Assembly: GCA_943736015.1 (NCBI GenBank)
Contig: OX031060.1
Location: 22,955,231 to 23,019,230 of the forward strand
Direction: 5' to 3'
Origin: Tridacna crocea
Lineage: Eukaryota > Mollusca > Bivalvia > Cardiida > Cardiidae
DNA length: 64,000 nucleotides
Shown here: piece after piece, positions 13,401 to 25,800 of the stretch
Numbering within the stretch: position 1 is the stretch's first letter
How the letters are laid out: each line of letters starts with the position of its first letter
Made by a program: the position numbers and the translations under genes
The notes under the pieces: model-generated
Seen by the model: the letters and a program-made list of their open reading frames with translations, nothing else
Told to the model about the DNA's origin: nothing
Database searches by the model: none

Positions 13401-15230
13401 GCTCACCACTGAGCCATCCGAGCGGCCTGAGCATGATACACATATTTTTCAACACTACAAAATATAGGCAGGCCTGATAGCTCAGTTGCCAAAATTAATA
13501 TGGTTTTCAAGGTTGAGTTCCAATGGAGGCAACTGTTTGACCCATTACCAAACGACACAATTTTAGATTGGTCCAAATAGAAAGCATAGCCAGTATTTTC
13601 TCTTTTCCCCACAATGTTTTCTACCCTGCGGGAAACAAATTTCAATTTTTGAATTACGTTCATTTTGTCGTCTGCCTTTGCTTTCAAACTGGAACAATCT
13701 AAAATTTTCTCGTTTGGTAAAGAGTTAAATGAAGACTATAGGACAAAAATCTTTCTTAGCTTCAGTAGACAGAATGAAAAACATCGAAAGAGGTTGGGTT
13801 TTAAAAATTTGGCACCGAAAGAGTGGAGGAAACATCCTTTAATATGAGAGAAAAGGAAAGCTGTTAAACCTTGACAGTGTGTAGAAGTGCTCAGCTGTGT
13901 AAACTTAGAACGTTGAACATCCCTGTGAAAGAAGCCTTTTGAAAACATTGTGGGAAAAGGAGAAAATGCTGGTAACCAGCATTTTCTCCTTTTCCCACAA
14001 TGTTTTCTACCCTTCCCAAAACGAATTTCGATCTTTAGTCACATTTATTTTGTCGTCTGCAAATGGCTTTCAATTTGGACCAGTATAAAATTTTCTCGTG
14101 TGGTAAAGAGTTAATGTGAGGGAAAAGGAAAGCTCTTAAACCTTTTCCTACAATGTTTAATCCCTTATCACACAATCCCGACTTTAAACACCCCTGTGAA
14201 AGACGCCTTTTGAAAACATTGTGGGAAAAAGAGAAAATGCTGAACCTTTCTTCCCTCCCTAAAACGAATTTCAATCTTTAGTCACATTTTTTTTGTCGTA
14301 TGCAAATGCTTTCAATTTTGGACCATTGTAAAATTTTGTCGTTTGGTAAAGAGTTAAAAACTGGTGACTGTGTGGTCAGGGTTAAACGGGTGTAAAAAAA
14401 AAACTTAGAGAGAGACCCGTCTCAACAATTTGCTGATCTTGCCAATCGGTATCAGAGCAGACCTCCAAACTGGCCAATAGCGTTTTAACCCTTTTCCTGC
14501 CAAATAAATGAAATGAAACTTTCAAACCGATAGTAAAAAGCATAAATTTTGCTATTTTAACCCTTTCCCAAACAGTCCCTGGTTTTTACGACACTGGGAT
14601 AGACGCCTTTTGAAAACATTGTGGGAAAAGGAGAAAATGCTTGTAACCAACATTTTCTCCTTTTCCCACAATGTTTTCTACCCTTCTGGAAAAAAAATTC
14701 AGTTTTTGAGTTTTGCTTATTTTGTTGTCTGCAAAGGCTTTCAATTTGAACCAGTCTAAAAAATTTTCGTTTGGTAAAGGGTTAAAGGTATTTTAAGAAA
14801 AAACATTATGGTGGAAAAGGTGTCCTCATTTGACAGCGTAGATCAAAAATCAGACTGCACGTTCTGTGCAGTCTGATCTTGATCTGCACTGTCCGCAAGA
14901 AGGTCAGTGAGTCTCGTTTGGCAGCCTAAGGGTTAGAAGTTAAGCTCAGTGTACAAACTGTGGGTCAATAAAAAGATACTGGATTAATTTTGAAGTACTT
15001 TTTCAAGGAAGCGGTTTATGTAAAATTAACAGAATAAAGCTTAAAAAGACAGGTTTAAGTCGGTTGTCTTGTTAATTTAGTTTGTTTCCGTGATGTCATT
15101 TTATAAACCCTCAACCTGCCAAATAGAAAATGAAATTTTAAAGATTTTTTTTTAAAGAATAAGAAATATTGCAAATTACAAGTTTTTCTTTTATTTTGTT
15201 TATTAATTCATACTTATATTTTTTTTGAAA

Positions 15231-15262
<32 letters not shown>

Positions 15263-16810
15263 AAAGAAAAAATCTCGTTATCGGGTAGTGTATATCAAAG
15301 ATCAGACAGCACGTTTTGTGCAGGCGGATCTTTATCCACACTGGCCGCGCTTAGTAACCTAAGAATTAGAACTAGTTCTTGGGACGGTACTCTATGGCCT
15401 CCGACCTTTCTCTCTGAGTCATGGCCCTCGGTCCCTGCCCCAACCCCCGTAAAGATTTCTTAGTTAATATTCCTAATACTAGTAAATTAAATGGTAAGCT
15501 TCAATCAGAAATGTAACCTTTAACCCATTACCACGCAATCCCTACTTTTGACGACCCTGAGAAAGAAGCCTTTAGAAATCATTGTGGAAAAAGGAGAAAA
15601 TGCTAGTAACCAGCATTTTCTCCTTTTCCCACAATATTTTCTGCCCTTCACAAAACAAATTTCAAATTTTCAGTCTCTTTTATTCTGTCGTCTGCAAATG
15701 CTTTCGATTCGGACAAACCCGAAGTTGTGTTTTTTAGCAATTTAAGGCTTTTTATGAAGCAATAGACTGGATACAAAATTTATTGCTAAAGCAGACGATT
15801 TGCTTTTCTAGTAATGTTACTCTTATTGCAAAGATTCCACAAATCTCTACTTTTAACACCCTGTGAAAGAAGCCTTTTGAAAATATTGTGGGAAAAGAAG
15901 AAAATGCTGGTAACAAGTATTTTCCTAAACCAAATTTCAAGTCTTTAGTTACATTCATTTTGTCGTCTGCAAGTACATGCTTTCAATTTGGAACAGTCTA
16001 AAATTTTGGCGTTTGATAAAGAGTTAAAAAGCCGGGCACCAGAACATGCAAGTAAAAGTAATTAAAGTGCTTGAATTATGTTTTAAATCTTCGCTATCTC
16101 TCCCACTACGCTATGGGAGGACGCTTTAAATTTTCAGACAAGCTTTAAATTGACTTTGTGGCGGGGATTAATCTTAAACCACTTGCCGTTTGTTGCGTAA
16201 GTATTTAATTTTACCCTTCATACCATGTCAGTTTTATAAGATCAAACGTTGATCAGGTGGAAACGTAAGGGATGTTGCTCTTTAACTTTCCTCCACACCC
16301 AGTTCTGGAGAGACAAAACTTGAGCGAGAACAATGATTCCTCAAGCAAGAAATCTAGCAAGCAAGAAATTTTGAAAACAAGTCAGTAGGTAACCACGAAA
16401 TTCATCAAGCAAGCAAACAAGCAGGCAAGCAACCAAGAAAGCAAGCAAGCGATCAAGAAAGAACGCAAGCAAGAAAGAAAGAATGAAAGAAAGCAAGCAG
16501 GTCATCAAGAAAGAATGCAAGCAAGAATGAAAGCAAGCAAGTCAGCAAGAATGAAAGCAAGCAAGAATGAAAGAAAGCAAGCAAGCGATCAAGAAAGAAT
16601 GCAAGCAAGAATGAAAGAAAGCAAGCAAGCAAGAATGAAAGCAAGCCAGCAAGCGATCAAGAAAGAATGCAAGCAAGAATGAAAGAAAGCAAGCAAGCAA
16701 GAATGAAAGAAAGCAAGCAATCGATCAAGAAAGAATGCAAGCAAGAATGAAAGAAAGCAAGCAAGCAAGAATGAAAGCAAGCAAACAAGAGTGAAAGAAA
16801 GCGAGCAAGC

Positions 16811-16842
<32 letters not shown>

Positions 16843-19800
16843 ACTATAACCTGTATCAAGATATCGTCCATTATTCTTTAGAATTTTCAAGATATGCTAA
16901 TTGCGTCATTGCAGAAGACAAAAGATTAACCCTTTACCGCACAATGCCACCTTTCAACAACCATAAGAAAGAAGACGGTAAAAAAAAACATTGCGGGAAA
17001 AGGAGAAAATGTTGGTAACCAGCATTTTCTCCTTTTCCCACAATATTTGTTTTACCCTATAAAAGAAAAATTGCACCATTTGAGCCACACTGAAATTGCA
17101 ATCTTGAAATTCTTTCCATTTGGACAAGGCCACAGTTTTGTCATCTAGTAAAGGGTTAAAGCAGAAATTCAAGTGATACCGAAGTACACGTATTACTTCC
17201 CTGAAGGGCTAAGCCAGTTTTTTTGTCTCTCTATCGGTATCTCGCTGACGTAAAGGATCACAATGACAGAGACAGTAAATGAAACCGGACTCTAAGTAAC
17301 GCATAACAAGTGTTAAAATAAATAACATGCTCCCCTCTCGTCCCCTGTCTAAATTGTTCTAACTGTACACTTTGCACTGACTTTATTAAGAAATCCCACG
17401 ACGGTTTAACGAGTGCGTGCAGACAACGTATTTGAGTGCCCGCGACAGTACTGTAACCAACCATCTTAAGCACAAATAATAGTGTAGCTCTTAAAGGGAG
17501 GTAATTAGATATTCCCTTTTTTCAAAACTTTAAATAGCAATATTCAATGTTTCGCATTTTCCAAAATTACTGGAATAGAGCAGTGGACAGCGTAGATGAG
17601 AGATCAGACGGCACATTTTGTCCCCAAAAACCTCGGGTGTCGCCTGTAGTAAGGAACACAGTCACATGCTGTCTTGTGTGGAATATACAAGTTGGCTTTT
17701 TTTAAAAAGGAAGCCAGGAGAGGTCAGCATCAATGTCTTCAAATAGTTTATTGGATTTCAATTTCAATATATTTTGGTACATGTAAACAAACGAGTAAAA
17801 AAGCCGCCTCGTAGAAATCTCATATGCTTTACTTGACGGTAATTTGACCATCGTGTCGCTTTTTCAAGTTGCATGTCATTTCGCTTTATTTAGAAAACCA
17901 TGACGAAACAGACTGTGTATCAGAACAACAACGCTAGAAGAAAAAGAATTAAGACAGCAAATTCTGTGGCAGACTGCCTTTTAACTCATTACCAATCGAC
18001 AATATTTTAGGCTTGTCCAAATCGAGAGCTTTTGCAGACGACAATATAAAATTGACTGAAAATTTGAAATTTGTTTTGTGAAGGGTAGAAAACGTTGTGG
18101 GAAAAGGAGAAAATGCTGGTTACCAGCATTTTCTCCTTTTTCCACAAGTTTCTCTAAAGGCCTCTCTTTTAGGGGCGTCAAAAGTAGGGATTGTGTGGTA
18201 ATGGTTTTAACTCACCACTGTTGGAGAGGTGAGTGATGCGTCGCCATCTATAATGCTTTCCAGTCTGTGCAATACTCAAAAACGTGTTTCAGATATGGCT
18301 TGCAACAGCCGAAAAGGCGGATTGAACATTGGCGTAAAGTTCCGCCTCGGACAACCTTCGCAGTCTGCGCAGACTAATCCGAGACGGCACTTTAAGGGTA
18401 CATTATATTTTGTGCTACACTAGACTTGCGCAAAACAGGACATTACATAAAAGCAGAAAGTGTCGTTTCGGATTATCCTGCGCGGCCGTATTGCAGGCCA
18501 TTAACCGTTCACCCTATATGCCATTTCTAATTGATCCTAAATAACAGCCAGGAAGAAGCCGTTTCTTATGTGTATATGACACCTTTTGATAGCTTAGAAA
18601 ACATTGTGTGAAAAGGTGAAATTGCTCGTTACGAGCAATTTCACCTTTTGCCACAATGTTTTCCAAAGGCTCCTACAAACAATGCGTAGAAATGAGTATC
18701 TGCGGAGTAAAGGGTTCATATTTCATTATACATCTACGTATAAGACTCTGACTAAAACATTTTTTTCTGTAAATATCTCACCTGAAATCGAAGACGCGAC
18801 ATTTGATTGGGCGAGACAGGTATCTCAGCCAATCAAATTGCTAGTGTTAGCAATTAGAACAACAGAATTTTGAAACTCTTTCAGAATAAGGTCTCTGGAT
18901 ATGTTTTGTCTTGTTGACGCGTGACCATGCATATTGGACGAGGAACTATCAATGTAACGAGGGACTATCAATGTAACGAGGGACTATCCATGTGACGAGG
19001 AACTATCAATGTAACCAGGTATCAATGTAACGAGGGATTATCAATGTAACGAGGAACTATCAATGTAACCAGGTATCAATGTAACGAGGGATTATCAATG
19101 TAACGAGGAACTATCCATGTAACGAGGGACTATCAATGTAACGAGGGACTATCAATGTAACGAGGGACTATCCATGTAACGAGGGACTATCAATGTAAGG
19201 AAAGTATTCAGAGGTAGAGTCCTTTCACTACACAGACAAAATTTTTGATCGATCTTGTTTGAAAGCATTGGTGGCGGAATAGTTGGATAACTTTGTCTCA
19301 AATGCTTGGGTCTGTCTCTCTCTACCTATAAATGACAGGTTAAGTGCATGTAGATACATTTTAGTCGGCTTTAATACGTCAAGACCAATGCATTACTCAT
19401 GCTTGATGAGAAAATTTGATTTCTTACGGTAGAAAATATCTTAGGGAGAAAAAAAAAGTCATCAACAGACCTCTCCCTCTCTTTACCATCATCATTATGA
19501 TCAGGACGATGATGATGATGATGATGATCATCATCATCATCATCATCTTGTCATCATTGCCAACACTGTCTTATTGTCTTCTCAAAACACATTGACTGTT
19601 TCATTGAGACATTTAACAATCTGCATCGCTAGGATTTGTAGACGTTTATTTGGCGGATATGGTTTGACGCATGCGACGGTTTCCCGGTTACATAAACACT
19701 TGAACCGCCGCAGACAATCGTTTAATCGGACAAACTTAAATAACTTTCACAAATAAATATAATAACAAAGCACAGACAAACTATGATAAAACGCCGAACA

Positions 19801-22800
19801 CTTCATAAGTAGGGACTTAAGGAAAATTCGCATTTCCGTCTACTTGTATTTTCAATGCGATTTTTTTGACGTAATACTGCTGTTTGCAATACGACCTGCA
19901 ACAAGCGAAAAGAGGCGTTCGGACATTTGCGTAAAGTGTCGTCTCGGATCAGCCTGCGCAGTCCGCGCAGGCTGATCTGAGACGACACTTTCCGTTCTTA
20001 TGCAATTTTCACTTTCGCGCATGTCTACTGAAGTACAAAATCGAATGTTGTCGTAAAGTGCAGTCACGGATTTGTCTGCGCGAACTGCACACAATAATCC
20101 GCGACGACATTTGAAAGTAAATGTCCGATTTTTCTCGTGTTGGAGGCCATAGTAGTTACGGAGAACAACGTACTTATCTCTGTTCCTCTCTTTATATATA
20201 TATATAAAAAAATAATCCAAGATTGAAAGAATTAATGATTGGTGTAACTGATTTTGATATCTGATAAAGTTGAAGTAGTCTACTTTATTAACTAGAAACC
20301 TACGGAAACCAATTTACAGCAGATGAAGGTTAAAGGGGCAATTGTGACTAGATTTTGATTCGCATTTTTTTATGATTCTGTATTTAAATTTACTTGCCAA
20401 AATAAATCTACCATCTAAATCAAAATATAGAAAGAAAAGGCATATAGGTACCGGGGGGATTTACGGATTTTCTGTACTTTCACTTTAAATTCCAGCTGCA
20501 GTTTGTAACGGTGTAACTATTATCGCATACCTTGGCCGAAACATTTTGCTGTCGTTCAATTTCTGGATTTGCAAGGACCAATCTAACTCATGATCCAAAT
20601 TAGCAGTTTGACAAAATGGTATATTGTTGGCGAAACAGTATAGTTACTAGCACTAACACATGTGCCTTGCTTGGAGCCGACTTTCCATGGCTTGAAAATG
20701 TTTTTATATATCAACTTGACAACCCTGAAAATTCTTGAAAAATTCTTGAAAATTCGCATTTCCGTCTACTTGTATTTTCAATGCGAATTTTATGACGTAA
20801 TACTGCTGTTTGCAATACGACCTCAAACAAGCGAAAAGAGGCGTTCGGACAAAAGAAAACATCTAAAAGAAAGGGTATGGAGACATAGATATAACTATTT
20901 CGAATATTGTCGGTTTACTTTAAAAACATCGTAACTACAGCTTGTTTCAAGCTGTAGTTACGAGGTTTTTGAAGTAAACCAACGATATACGTCTTTCGAA
21001 ATATTTGACAAAGAATCGGACAGCTCAATTCCAGAAATCGGCAGTTGAAGATTCAAGAACTACAAATGCAGTCCGATCCTGAATCTACACCGCCCGTTAG
21101 CCAGCAATAACTGGTAGTTTTACATTCAAGTTTTGTAGACCGTATATACATCTTTTCTTCCCCTTGACTTTGTAACGTCCGTATTAAAATAAAATACCAG
21201 TCAAATCTCCTCAACTTGATAACTGTAACACCGTCTACTTTACGTAAACCTCTGTGCAAACATCCACGCTACTTATTAGTCTTACACGTTTCAATAAAAT
21301 TATTGTGGACAGAATTAAATACCATACTTTATCATTATTTTTTTCTTCTGCCGAATCGACTTCAGTTTACACTTAACATCTTAAAGACAGTTTAACTCAT
21401 TACCAAACGACAATAATTCAAGCTTGACCAAATCGAAAGCATTTGCAGACGACATAATAAAAGTGACTGAAAATTTGAAATTTGCTTTGTGAAGGGTAGA
21501 AAACATTGTGGAAAAGGAGAAAATGCTGGTAACCAATTACCAGCATTTTCTCCCTTTCCCACAAAGTTTTCTAAAGGCTTCTTTCTCAGGGGCGTCAAAA
21601 GTAGGGATTGTGTGGTGATGGTGTTAAGCTGTTTCTGCGGAAATTGTAGGTCAAGATCAGACTGGAACGAACGTGAACTCAGATCAAGCATCTACTTTGT
21701 CCCGTTTTTTTTTTTGCGTGCGTACTACTATTGCTTGTACAGTCTAGGGCCTGAAAGGACATTATAAGTATCCTTTAGGATATTTTCCATTTACAGGAAT
21801 GTCCCTTTTAACTCATTACCACACGACAATATGTAAAATTTGTTTTGTGAAGGGTAGAAAACATTGTGGGAAAAGGAGAAAATGCTGGTTACCAGCATTT
21901 TCTCCTTTTCCCACAATGTTTTCCAAAGGCTTCTTTCTTGGGGGCGTCAAAAGTAGGGATTGTGTGGTAATGGGTTAAGATCTTAACTTGCCGGTTTGAG
22001 CTACCCCTTCTTCTCTAACGGCCACACATGGTTTCGGACTGAACATATTTAAACCCTTTCCCAAACAAGCCCTTGATTTTACGTGTCTGCAGTACACGTC
22101 TTTTGAAAACACTGTGGGAAAAGGAGAAATTGCTCGTTACAAGCAATTTCTCCTTTTTCCACAGTGTTTTCTACCCATTTGGAGAACTTTCTGCCATTTT
22201 TATCAAATCTGAAATTGTCGCCTGCAAACTCTTTCAGTTTTGAAGAGTCTAAAATTTGTCGTTTGGGAAAGGCTTAAATTGATATCGTTACAAGAGAAAA
22301 TCACACTGTTCCTTCAGTGCAGTTGTGCAGTTAACCTTCCCCCCCCCCCCCCACCCCACCCCCACCCCCACCGCCCTCCCGTTACCTCATGCACGAGAAG
22401 AAACCGCTTTGCTTTTCTCTGCAATAATTTCTAACCTTTGGCTTCATCAGCAAGACTTTGATTCTGATTTCAACCTGAATAATCAATTCTCCTTTGCACA
22501 CCTCTTATATAGTTAATAACCCGCTTTTCCGCAAAATTTTCGCAACCCCAACATAGAAACTTTCTGGGGAAAAAATAATAATGTGGGGTGGAAAAAAATG
22601 TCGGCAATTAGCATTGTCTCGTTTTCCAACTATGTTTTCATCACTTACCATTATTTTAAGTCACATCTGGTTTGTCGCGAGCAAATGCTTGAACCCATTA
22701 CCACACAATCCCTTCTTTTGACGACCCTGAGAAAAAAAGCATTTAAAAAACTTTGCGGGAAAAGGAGAAAATGCGGGTTACCAGCATTTTCTCCTTTTCC

Positions 22801-25800
22801 CACAATGTTTTCTACGCTTCACAAAACAAATTTCAATTTCAATCACTTTTATTTTGTCGTCTGCAAATGTTTTCGATTTGGACAAGCTTAACCCTTTACT
22901 CCATAGATACTCATTTCTACGCATTGCTTGTAGGAACCTTTGGAAAACATTGTGGCAAAAGGTGAAATTGCTCGTGACGAGCAATTTCACCTTTTGTCAC
23001 AATGTTTTCTACACTATCAAAAGGTGTCATAAAAACATAAGAAACGGCTTCACCCTTGCTGTTATTTAGGGTCAATTAGAGATACCATAGAAATGCCTGA
23101 TGGGGTAAAGGGTTAAAATATTGTCGTTTGGTAATGATTGAAAGGGTGAACGAGGCTCAAACCGATTTTCTAACACTGAATGCTGACAGAAAAATGAAAA
23201 AATACACAGAAACTATAGACTGTTTATAACAATAGCAAAAATGTATGAAAATGCATCTTATTTTTTGATCGGACGGTCACAAGACGAACCGGAAAAAAAC
23301 ATTTGTCTGGGAGAAAGTTGACAGTGGTTTATTTAGTTCTTAAGTGATTTTGATAAATTATCAAATTAAAGTTGTGTTATCAAATTTTGACTTTTTTTTT
23401 TCTTCCTCCGACAGAAATTGTCTTCAGTATTTAGGTGAATTGAGTTAGCTTTGGCGTCCCGAAGATGAGTGAGTGCGTCTTGCAGCAGACTGCATTTGAA
23501 AACATTGTGGTGACTGGAAAAGTTGCTCATAATGAGCAGGAATCTTTTTGCGCGATATATATCATTTGTATTTATATATCAGCCCTTAGAAATCTTTTTG
23601 AGTTTCTTCGGATTGTAGTTTTAGTAGTGTCAGCTGTCGAAAAGGTCGTACATTTCGGTGCTGAGATCATCAAATACTAGTATATTCGAATTCTAATCAT
23701 CGCAATAACAGTTGAAATTCTGGATAAAATAAATACTTTTCGGTATGGTTTGGAAATTAAGTCCTGAGCGGATGTGTGTAGATCAAAGATCAGAATGCAG
23801 GTCTCGTGCATTGTGATCTTAATCTACAATGTCCGCGCGTACAACTTAAGTCTGTCATAGCAGTAAAAGGACAAAACCCGTTTAAAATAAGTGTACAATG
23901 TATATGTAACACTAAAAGAAACCAAATCAACTTGATCCCTCACCAATCCATGAAATTTTGGACTTTACTGTATTCAGTGCATTTGCAGAAGACAAACATG
24001 TTTTAGATGTGCTTTAAATTGCTGATTTTTGACTTTGAAATAATAGAAACAATGTTGAGGAAAAAGGAGAAATTGCTGGTCAACAGCATTTTCTCCTTTT
24101 CCCACACAATGTTTTCAAAAGCCTTCTCTCCCCAGGGTCATTAAAACGATGGATTTTGAAGCAAAGGATCAAAGCTAGTTTAAGAACAAAGTTAATCACA
24201 CTTACATGGTCAGTGTCCTATGTTTTATTTTTTATTGTTATTCAACACTTTTGCTCAATAAAGTAATTCGATCTAAAGCGAGAATCACTGTGCGATTGCA
24301 GACTACGTAATTCCAAGATCAGTCGCCCAGACTGCGCTTTCTGTGCAGCCTGATTTTGATACTGTCCCATTGGTTTGTTTGTTTTTTTTTTTAATCCCAG
24401 GAGAAGAACTTTTAAACAGCTTTAGGTGGTTTTTCCTTACATCATATCAACGGTTCAAATTCTTTATTCTATTTGTACAAATGGCACGTGAAGGGTTCAG
24501 GGGACGTTGGTTCATTCGCTCGTCTCTAAAAAAAGCATCTATGGATATAACGTTCAGAGAGACGAAAGATAAAGAGATAGAGGATATTTGTTTTTTTCGG
24601 TGAAATATCAAAATTCACTTCATCGAGTTGACACCACCGGTAATATTTTCACGAGTGGCAATCTTTCAAAAAAAAAAATTCTATTTATTTCATGCTTTTC
24701 ACCCTTTCTGGGAGGAGCTTTATCAAAATCCAGCATAATTCTTGTCCGTTATTCCCCGTGGTGTACCCCTCCCGCATTACAATATTACGTCAAGCGCGAG
24801 AAATGTAAGGTAAATACATTACGTCATATTTCCATCTGGTAGTGAGGTACGTGCAATTAACCTAGGCAACAAGAACATGAAAATCGGTATTTTCACTGGT
24901 GATAACAGTGTAAGATCGAAAAATATTTTCACTGCTGTTTCTCGATATCCTACCGGAAAGCATGAAATAATGAAACCTATTCATTTGTTTCAAGTTTTTC
25001 ATAGAGTCCCATGTTTCACTGCCAAACAAAAGCTGATATTGCTAAATCTGAGTGTTTAACTTTGCTGTCCCCCTTCTTTCGTATTATTTCGTTCTCTCGC
25101 TAAAATAAAAATATCAACTTGCACTTGTACCAACATATATTCTAAATATGACTTGGGATAAATGTTGAAACAAATAGAAAAAAAATCAGTCATGAATTAC
25201 AATTTTTCTACTAGTTTTCGACAGTTATTCTAAAGTTAATCCTTTTTAAAATAATGTAATACTAAAACATACTGGATTTTTTAAAAAATCTTAACGGGCA
25301 TCAAAAACGGTGTATGAGGTAATTTGAAATGAAAAACGATTTATAAGTTACGAAAGGTCAATATAGTATAATGATCAGCTAAGCTGTATTTTTCATAGGT
25401 TTTTTTCCCCTCTCTCAATAATCAACTGCTAAAATTAGTTACCTTTTTAATAAGACGATAAAAGTTTAAACTTCCTAGAATTCAAACGATTTGTAGAATA
25501 CAAAGTAAATACCGTTCAAATGCTAGGTTTTCTCCTTTAAGAGATTGAAAACATTTTGTGAAAAGGAAAGAAAAATGCTGATCCACAATGATTCTAAAAA
25601 CTTTTTTGTCCACCGATTTCCTTTAAGCACGGGATTGTGTTGTAAAAAGTTAACTGAACTTTTTACCTTATTCGCTGTACATGTGGTGTTGAAATCTCCT
25701 TCAGAATGGAAGTCAAGTGAATTTTTAAGAAAAGAAATAAATGTAGCCGGATATTCGAAATTCGAATACATGTATTCGGTGATTCGAAATTTCGACTTCT

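Noticed and set aside
13381-13436. A genuine tRNA gene on the minus strand
   Set aside because: A and B boxes are present but no cloverleaf closes, and the unit continues into a SINE body with a second copy at 58742.
16453-16890. Leu/Phe-rich 'membrane protein' frames
   Set aside because: Antisense of the GAAAGCAAGC minisatellite; repeats of the same peptide in overlapping frames.
19507-19552. Possible CRISPR-like or structured array of repeats
   Set aside because: Simple GAT/ATC microsatellite; no spacers, and the sequence is eukaryotic.
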